Source: JBMNTQ01 sp050945815 (GTDB lineage: Bacteria > Bacillota > Clostridia > Christensenellales > JBMNTQ01). Taken from it: 20,214 bases of DNA. The notes below the pieces were generated by a model. It was given only the letters and a program-made list of their open reading frames with translations. It was not told the DNA's origin and ran no database searches. The stretch lies in NCBI GenBank assembly GCA_050945815.1, contig JBMNTQ010000018.1, positions 1 through 20,214 on the forward strand, given 5' to 3'. Below, piece by piece: positions 15,067 through 20,214 of this stretch. Made by a program: the position numbers and the translations under genes. Position 1 is the stretch's first letter. Each line of letters starts with the position of its first letter.

Positions 15067-15152
15067 AAACTCTACCCTCCAAATAGGCTCTCTTCACCTA
15101 GCATAAGGAAAGAGTGGGCGCTCCCACTCTTCAAAAAAACTACAGTAACTAC
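15067..15152 (-). promoter_or_regulatory. rimP 5' leader with conserved-type hairpin (candidate rimP-leader RNA)
   Basis: After the inferred start near 15152, the RNA has a run of seven U and then AAGAGTGGG-AGCG-CCCACTCTT (15110-15131). This is a perfect 9-bp stem with a tetraloop. TTTCCTTATGCTAGG and the rimP SD (15075-15080) follow. A hairpin just before rimP is known in many Firmicutes as the Rfam rimP-leader motif, and this matches it in position and stem style by recollection. No U-run follows the stem, so it is not an ordinary terminator. The hairpin itself is certain; the family label is inferred. Confidence 0.6.
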
Positions 15153-15158
15153 TCAATC

Positions 15159-15187
15159 ATAATACCATACCATCCGGCCGATTACAA
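15159..15187 (-). promoter_or_regulatory. SigA-type promoter for the rimP-nusA-infB operon
   Basis: On the minus strand, TTGTAA (15182-15187), a 17-nt spacer and TATTAT (15159-15164) are preceded by TGG, giving an extended -10. It is the only strong promoter-like match between the YcxB-like gene and rimP. Transcription would begin near 15152. Confidence 0.72.
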
Positions 15188-15292
15188 GATTAATCTCTGC
15201 AAACCGCTAAAAACTACAGCCAGCTTATATCCCACATGCTTTTATGCTTCCCTTATGAATCATCCCTATGCGTTTTAGCTGGAAAAACACAG

Positions 15293-15841
15293 TCAATCCC
15301 AGGCCCCGCCGCCCAGCGCAACACCTGTTTTCTCGCTAAGCAAATTGAGGAATGCCTGCCTTTGCTCTGCACCGGAAAAGGCGGAAACCGGAATGATGAA
15401 CGCCTGGAGCGCGCCGGTGTAAACATAATAATTGCCATATCCATAGCCAATCCTCTCCACCGACGAATATTCCGTATATGCAGACGAAGAAGCGCTTATC
15501 TCCCGTATGCCGTCGTCCTCCAACGTCACCGTATGTCTCCCAAAAAACCCATTGTCGCCGCCTCTCTTGAGCATCTTTCTGGCCGTGCGCCGAATGTTCC
15601 AGCGGGCATACCTAGGCACAAAAGCAATCCATACCGCCGTCGCCACAACCCCCACCGCAAAAAAGACAATTCCCTTGCTGTCCCCCAGGGTGTAGCCGCT
15701 ATAACCGAATACAATAAGCAGCGCAATCGCCATAACAACCTGCATCCGCCTCACCGTACGCTTCATCTTCTTAGAATGTTCATAGTGATACACGTTAAAA
15801 TTAACAAAATCCTGTTCCGTTACAGTAAATTCAATAGACAT
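15293..15841 (-). CDS. YcxB-like membrane protein of unknown function
   Basis: The protein has 182 residues. A short soluble N-terminus (FTVTEQDFVNFNVYHYEHSKKMKR) is followed by two hydrophobic segments near 34-52 and 58-76. A basic stretch (RYARWNIRRTARKMLKR) and a small beta-rich C-terminal domain follow (HTVTLEDDGIREISASSSAYTEYSSVERIGYGYGNYYVYTG..AFIIPVSAF). This arrangement resembles YcxB-family proteins, whose function is not known. The ATG at 15841 has a strong GGGGGG SD 6 nt upstream. The gene begins 60 bp after polC with no visible terminator or promoter between, so it is probably on the polC transcript. It is an addition to the usual polC-rimP junction. Confidence 0.7.
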   Translation of the reverse strand: MSIEFTVTEQDFVNFNVYHYEHSKKMKRTVRRMQVVMAIALLIVFGYSGYTLGDSKGIVFFAVGVVATAVWIAFVPRYARWNIRRTARKMLKRGGDNGFFGRHTVTLEDDGIREISASSSAYTEYSSVERIGYGYGNYYVYTGALQAFIIPVSAFSGAEQRQAFLNLLSEKTGVALGGGAWD

Positions 15842-15901
15842 ATAACACCCCCCGAAAAATTATTACACCCTTTGTTCCCTACACACCCTTATACCAACAG
15901 G

Positions 15902-18900
15902 CTAAAAGAGCGAAAGCTGGCTCGTCTTCGGAAGCGACTCCAAGCAGCCGCACTGATCCAGCAGCTCTACGACCGTCTTCGACACCTTCCCCCGGCTCTT
16001 GAGGTCCTCCTGGGAAATAAAGGCTGCCTGTTCTCGGGCCTCCACCATCTTCTCCGCCGCAGCCTTCCCCAATCCCGGCAACGAGCAAAGAGGCGCCCGG
16101 ATTCCATCCTCCTCAATCATGAAGCGGCTGGCGTGCGACTGATAAAGGTCCACCGGCAAAAACTTCACGCCTCGAGCGTTCATCTCGTAAACAATCTCCA
16201 GAATAGACAAAACACTTTTTTCCTTATTTCCAGCCTGAGTACCCAGTTTCTCAATCTCCTGAATCCGAGCAGCAATCGCCCCATTATCCACAATCATCGT
16301 AGACGAATCAAAATCAGCCGCCCGTACAGAAAAGTAGGTAGCATAGTAAGCCTCTTTATGGTGCACTTTAAAATACGCAATGCGAAATGCCATCATCACA
16401 TAAGCCGCCGCATGAGCCTTGGGAAACATATACTGTATCTTCTCGCAGGAATCCATGAACCATTGAGGCACACCGCATGCCTGCATAGCCTGCTTCATCT
16501 CCTCCGTCAGCCCCTTGCCCTTGCGGACGTCCTCCATGGTTTTAAACGAAAGCAGCGAATCCATCCCCCGGGAAATCAAATAGTTCATAATATCATCTCG
16601 GGTGCAAATCACCTCCGACAAAGTAGCCACCTTGTTCCGAATCAAATCCTGAGCGTTGTTCAGCCAAACATCCGTCCCATGCGACAACCCGCTAATACGA
16701 ATCAGCTCTGCCATGGTCTTGGGCCGGGTATCCATCAACATCTGACGCACAAAGCTGGTGCCAAATTCAGGAATGCCCAATGTGCCCACCTCGCAATCAA
16801 TCTCCCGAGGGCTTACCCCCAAAGCCTCCGTTCCCGAAAAAATAGACATTGTCAGCGGATCATCCAAGGGAATGCCGCGAGGGTCGACTCCCGTAATATC
16901 CTCCAGCATTTTCAGCGAGGTCGGGTCGTCATGGCCCAGAATATCCAACTTAATCAGCCGGTCATGCAGCGAATTGAAATCAAAGTGCGTTGTCACAACA
17001 CCGGATTCCTTGTCGTCCGCAGGGTGCTGCAGAGGCGTAAATTCATGAATATCCCGGTCCTTCGGCAAAACGATAACTCCCCCCGGATGTTGCCCGGTGG
17101 TGCGCTTCACACCGCTGCACCCCTGGCTCAAGCGCTCGATCTCCGCCTTAGGCAAAGCCAGCCCCCGCGCCTCCAAATATTTCATCACAAAGCCATAGGC
17201 CGTCTTTGCCTTGATAGAAGCTGTCGTACCCGCACGAAAAACATAACCCTCTCCAAACAGTTCTTCGGTATATTTATGCGCCACACTCTGGTATTCACCG
17301 GAAAAATTCAAATCAATGTCCGGAACCTTATCCCCTTTAAAGCCCAGAAACACCTCAAAAGGGATGTCATAGCCGGTTTTTGAAAGGGTATGAGCGCAAA
17401 CAGGACACACTTTGTCCGGCAAGTCCACGCCGCATTTGGCGTCTACGCCAAAATCCGAATACGCGCAAGCAGGGCAAACGTAATGCGGCTCCAGCGGGTT
17501 AACTTCGGTAATCCCCATCAAATACGCCACAAAAGAAGAACCCACCGACCCCCGCGAGCCTACCAAGTATCCGTCATCCAGCGATTTCTTCACCAGCTTA
17601 TAGGCAATGAAATACAACACGGCAAAGCCATGGTTGATAATGGAGTTCAACTCCTTATCCAATCGCTTGGCCACCACTGCAGGCAAATCCTTACCATACA
17701 GTTCATGGGCCCGGCGCACCGACATGCTGCGCACTTCCTCCTTTGCGCCTTCAATTTGGGGCGGATATGTACCATCGGGAAAAGGCATCAAATCCTCCAT
17801 CTGCTCGGCAATAGCATTGGGGTTTTCCACCACCACTTCCAAAGCCGTCTGTTCACCCAAATAAGCGAACTCCTCCAACATCTCACCCGTAGTTCGGTAG
17901 AAAAGCGGCGCTTGCTGGTCAGCATCCTCAAACCCCTGCCCCGCCATCAAAATCCTCCTAAAATACTCATCCCGCGGCTTGAGAAAATGCACATCCCCTG
18001 TCGCTACCACCGGCTTGTTCAGCTTCTTGCCCAAATCCACGATACGGCGGTTGATATCCATCAGTTCTTCCCGGCTGCTTACATCAGCCCGGCGCAGCAA
18101 AAATTCATTGTTGCCCAGCGGCTGTATCTCCAAATAATCATAAAAATCCGCTATACTAAGCAGCTGCTTTTCCTCCGCTCCAGACAATATAGCCTGATAC
18201 AGCTCCCCCTGCTCGCAAGCGCTGCCTAAAAGCAAGCCCTCTCGATGCTGCATAATCATGTCCCGGTTCAACCGCGGCTTGTAGTAGTAGTTTTCCAAAT
18301 GGGATTTACTCACCAAACGATACAGATTTTGCAGCCCGGCCTGGTTTTTCGCCAACAGGATAATATGGTTTAGGCGAGCCTTCCCGCCGCCCACAGCATC
18401 CGCCTGGCGCACCCACAAAACGTCCTGTCCCCGCTTTTTCAGCAGGTCGGTCAAATGCACAAAAATCTGCGCCGTAGTACGGGCATCATCCGCCGCCCGA
18501 TGGTGGCTGCCCATGTCAATTCCCAACTTGCCCGCCATCACACTAAGCTTGTGGCTGCGCTGCTCAGGAAACAACATCCGGCTCAACTCCAGCGTATCCG
18601 CAACAGGATTCCTACAGGAAAGCCCCATCTGCCGCGCAGCATATCCAATGAACCCCACATCAAACGCCGCATTGTGCGCAACCAAACAAGCATCGCCGCA
18701 AAACTCCAGAAACTTCGGCAAAACCTCGCTAATCAAAGGCGCGTCCTGTACCATAGCATCGCCAATGCCGGTCAGCTTGGCGATAAAATCTGAAATGGGC
18801 TTTTGCGGGTTGATCAGGCGGGAAAACTCATCAACAATCTCCCCCTGCCGTAGCCGAACCGCCCCAATTTCTATGATTTTCTCCGCATTGGGTTTAAGGC

Positions 18901-20125
18901 CCGTGGTTTCTATGTCGAATACCACAAAATCCGTCTTGTCCAGCTCCAAAGCCGAGCTATCCGCTACCAGATAGCCTTCCATACCAAACAAAGCCCGCAC
19001 GCCATTTTTCTTCGCAGCAGAATACGCATCAGGAAAAGCCTGCACCACGCCATGGTCGGTGATCGCCACAGCCCGATGCCCCATAGCTTTAGCAACCGCA
19101 AACAATTCATCCACATTAGTCAGCGCATCCAACGCGCTCATACGCGTGTGCAGGTGCAGCTCAACCCGCTTCATTGGCGCTTCATCCACAATGCGTTCTT
19201 TAGGCAGCAGGGTAATGTCTCGCACCATCAACACGTTTTCCTTGGCAAAATTATCATACTCATAGTCGCCCCGCGCCACTATTCTGGCCCCCGGAGTCAA
19301 AACATCCATGTAGCGCCGCAGGTTATCCACGGGCGCAAAAAGTTTCGCACTCAAGCTGGAATCACCGCCGCTCATATCAAACAACAAAATCATCTTCTCG
19401 TTGCCCCGCAAAACACGATGGCTGATTTTAAGAATCTCACCGCAAACCGTAACTCTGCCGGATTCGTCGCCCAATTCCAGCATAGAAACAGGCTTCTGGT
19501 TGATGGGCTTTCCATAAACAACCCGGCCGCCCCCGGCAGCTGCGCCCTTTGCCCTGCCTTCTCCCCCGGCCTTTGGCCGACTGGCCAGCTTCTTCAAAGC
19601 CTGACGCTTCCGTACATCCTCCGTTTCCCTAGGTTGCAGTCCGCAAGGTTCGCTGCTCACGCAAACTTTGGCCTGTACCGCAAAGGTCTGATGCAGAAGC
19701 TGCTCCAAATAAGCAGACCACTCTACAGAAAACAGGCTGTCCCCTCCAGGAATAGCCAATTGAATTTCCAGCCCATCCTCGCCATAGCACCAGTTTGCAC
19801 CCGCCAGAAGAGAAGCGCTGCCGGGGAATTTTTCCGTCAACATCGCTTCTAAATAACCCTGATATTCGCCGAAGCGCTGGCGCAGTTCGCCCTGCAAATC
19901 AGCACAAGAGAGCTCCAGCGAAATCTTTGTATCCTTCCCAAAAAAATCCGCAAAACCACGGCGCAAAGCAAGCCGTTCCTCTTTGCTCAACAACCGTTCA
20001 CAACATAACCGAATTCTAATCTCTTGCCGCCGTTCATCTACAAAGGCCGCAATATCCCGAACAGCCTCGAAAACCTCAGGCGCAACCCCAGGCAAATCCA
20101 GCTTTAAGCCCCTTCCCTCCAACAA
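15902..20125 (-). CDS. polC: DNA polymerase III alpha subunit, Gram-positive PolC type
   Basis: The product has 1407 residues, close to the 1437 of B. subtilis. Domains in order: N-terminal domain (1-160), OB fold (about 222-310), PHP domain part 1 (ELHLHTRMSALDA at 322, ITDHG at 355), an inserted DEDD proofreading exonuclease (DIETTG at 404, HNAAFD at 484, HHRAADDA at 541), PHP part 2, and the polymerase core from about 850. The core has a zinc module with C884, C887, C907 and C910, catalytic Asp936/Asp938 in PDIDLNFSGE, and MFPKAHAAAYVMMAFRIAYFKVHHKEAYYA. It is the main replicative polymerase of low-GC Gram-positives. The start is taken as TTG at 20125: an in-frame stop lies just upstream at 20132, and GAGGAGG is 11 nt away. 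A second TTG follows at once. All catalytic residues are present. Confidence 0.98.
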   Translation of the reverse strand: MLEGRGLKLDLPGVAPEVFEAVRDIAAFVDERRQEIRIRLCCERLLSKEERLALRRGFADFFGKDTKISLELSCADLQGELRQRFGEYQGYLEAMLTEKFPGSASLLAGANWCYGEDGLEIQLAIPGGDSLFSVEWSAYLEQLLHQTFAVQAKVCVSSEPCGLQPRETEDVRKRQALKKLASRPKAGGEGRAKGAAAGGGRVVYGKPINQKPVSMLELGDESGRVTVCGEILKISHRVLRGNEKMILLFDMSGGDSSLSAKLFAPVDNLRRYMDVLTPGARIVARGDYEYDNFAKENVLMVRDITLLPKERIVDEAPMKRVELHLHTRMSALDALTNVDELFAVAKAMGHRAVAITDHGVVQAFPDAYSAAKKNGVRALFGMEGYLVADSSALELDKTDFVVFDIETTGLKPNAEKIIEIGAVRLRQGEIVDEFSRLINPQKPISDFIAKLTGIGDAMVQDAPLISEVLPKFLEFCGDACLVAHNAAFDVGFIGYAARQMGLSCRNPVADTLELSRMLFPEQRSHKLSVMAGKLGIDMGSHHRAADDARTTAQIFVHLTDLLKKRGQDVLWVRQADAVGGGKARLNHIILLAKNQAGLQNLYRLVSKSHLENYYYKPRLNRDMIMQHREGLLLGSACEQGELYQAILSGAEEKQLLSIADFYDYLEIQPLGNNEFLLRRADVSSREELMDINRRIVDLGKKLNKPVVATGDVHFLKPRDEYFRRILMAGQGFEDADQQAPLFYRTTGEMLEEFAYLGEQTALEVVVENPNAIAEQMEDLMPFPDGTYPPQIEGAKEEVRSMSVRRAHELYGKDLPAVVAKRLDKELNSIINHGFAVLYFIAYKLVKKSLDDGYLVGSRGSVGSSFVAYLMGITEVNPLEPHYVCPACAYSDFGVDAKCGVDLPDKVCPVCAHTLSKTGYDIPFEVFLGFKGDKVPDIDLNFSGEYQSVAHKYTEELFGEGYVFRAGTTASIKAKTAYGFVMKYLEARGLALPKAEIERLSQGCSGVKRTTGQHPGGVIVLPKDRDIHEFTPLQHPADDKESGVVTTHFDFNSLHDRLIKLDILGHDDPTSLKMLEDITGVDPRGIPLDDPLTMSIFSGTEALGVSPREIDCEVGTLGIPEFGTSFVRQMLMDTRPKTMAELIRISGLSHGTDVWLNNAQDLIRNKVATLSEVICTRDDIMNYLISRGMDSLLSFKTMEDVRKGKGLTEEMKQAMQACGVPQWFMDSCEKIQYMFPKAHAAAYVMMAFRIAYFKVHHKEAYYATYFSVRAADFDSSTMIVDNGAIAARIQEIEKLGTQAGNKEKSVLSILEIVYEMNARGVKFLPVDLYQSHASRFMIEEDGIRAPLCSLPGLGKAAAEKMVEAREQAAFISQEDLKSRGKVSKTVVELLDQCGCLESLPKTSQLSLF

Positions 20126-20131
20126 AACAAA

Positions 20132-20214
20132 TCACGCCTCCTCAAGCATGCTATAAATCTCCTTCATCAGCTCATCCACCAGTGCCTCACGGCTCACCTT
20201 GCGCAGCGGCTTTC
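20132..20214 (-). CDS. ispG: C-terminal end of a probable IspG (4-hydroxy-3-methylbut-2-enyl diphosphate synthase)
   Basis: The last 26 codons before a TGA at 20132-20134 encode KPLRKVSREALVDELMKEIY followed by a short tail ending EEA. The pattern GK-x-x-RKV-x-x-E-x-x-VD-x-L-x-x-EI is typical of the C-terminus of Firmicute IspG, the iron-sulfur enzyme that makes HMBPP in the MEP isoprenoid pathway. ispG (with rseP and dxr upstream) commonly precedes polC in Clostridia. The catalytic domains and cluster cysteines are outside the window, so the call rests on the tail and the neighbourhood. The stop is 6 bp before the polC start, and the polC SD lies inside this gene. Confidence 0.55.
   Translation of the reverse strand, partial: KPLRKVSREALVDELMKEIYSMLEEA

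Noticed and set aside
15110..15131. The rimP leader hairpin as an intrinsic terminator of the upstream unit
   Set aside because: On the minus strand the run of seven T lies before the stem, not after it, and the hairpin sits downstream of a good promoter inside the leader.
15236..17383. A 715-codon open frame on the plus strand opposite polC and the YcxB-like gene
   Set aside because: The predicted protein is rich in His, Arg, Pro and Leu with no recognisable domain, as expected from the antisense of a biased coding sequence. It crosses two well-supported genes and the gap between them and has no SD.

Overview
The window is a core housekeeping stretch of a Bacillota (Firmicutes) chromosome. 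The signs are a PolC-type replicative polymerase, the gene order polC-rimP-nusA-ylxR-ylxQ-infB-rbfA-nrnA-truB-ribF-rpsO-pnp-(ylxY-like)-mlpA-like, and a tepA-ftsK/spoIIIE pair; this closely follows the Bacillus/Clostridia order. All genes lie on the minus strand, so transcription runs from high to low coordinates. Mid-range GC, G-rich Shine-Dalgarno (SD) sequences and several TTG/GTG starts fit a clostridial or Negativicutes-like anaerobe, but the genus cannot be named from the sequence.

Layout in transcription order. At the right edge is the 3' end of a gene that looks like ispG, then polC (replicative DNA polymerase with built-in proofreading), then a small YcxB-like membrane protein. A good SigA-type promoter (15159-15187) and a short leader with a perfect hairpin start the large translation/RNA operon: rimP (30S maturation), nusA (elongation/antitermination), rnpM/ylxR and ylxQ (small RNA-binding proteins), infB (IF2), rbfA (30S maturation), nrnA (nanoRNA and pAp hydrolysis), truB (tRNA pseudouridine-55) and ribF (FMN/FAD synthesis). 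rpsO has a second promoter (7066-7094) and a structured leader, and is followed by pnp. A strong intrinsic terminator (4479-4518) ends this unit.

The left part holds a ylxY-like degenerate polysaccharide deacetylase, an M16 zinc peptidase, a dimeric all-alpha dUTPase-like protein, a weak terminator, tepA (ClpP-like) and the first 354 codons of ftsK/spoIIIE with its own near-consensus promoter.

No mobile element, CRISPR array, tRNA, rRNA or horizontally acquired cassette is visible, and no gap between genes exceeds 300 bases. The most interesting signals are subtle. (1) About ten copies of a 33-bp tandem repeat in infB encode a Gly/Arg/Gln-rich array. (2) A matching hairpin plus a near-identical 14-nt 3' flank precedes the SD of both rimP and pnp, a possible shared RNA control element. 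(3) The ylxY-like protein has lost the deacetylase metal-binding histidines. (4) RibF has Arg in place of Pro in its PTAN motif. I do not see a wholly new multi-gene system here.
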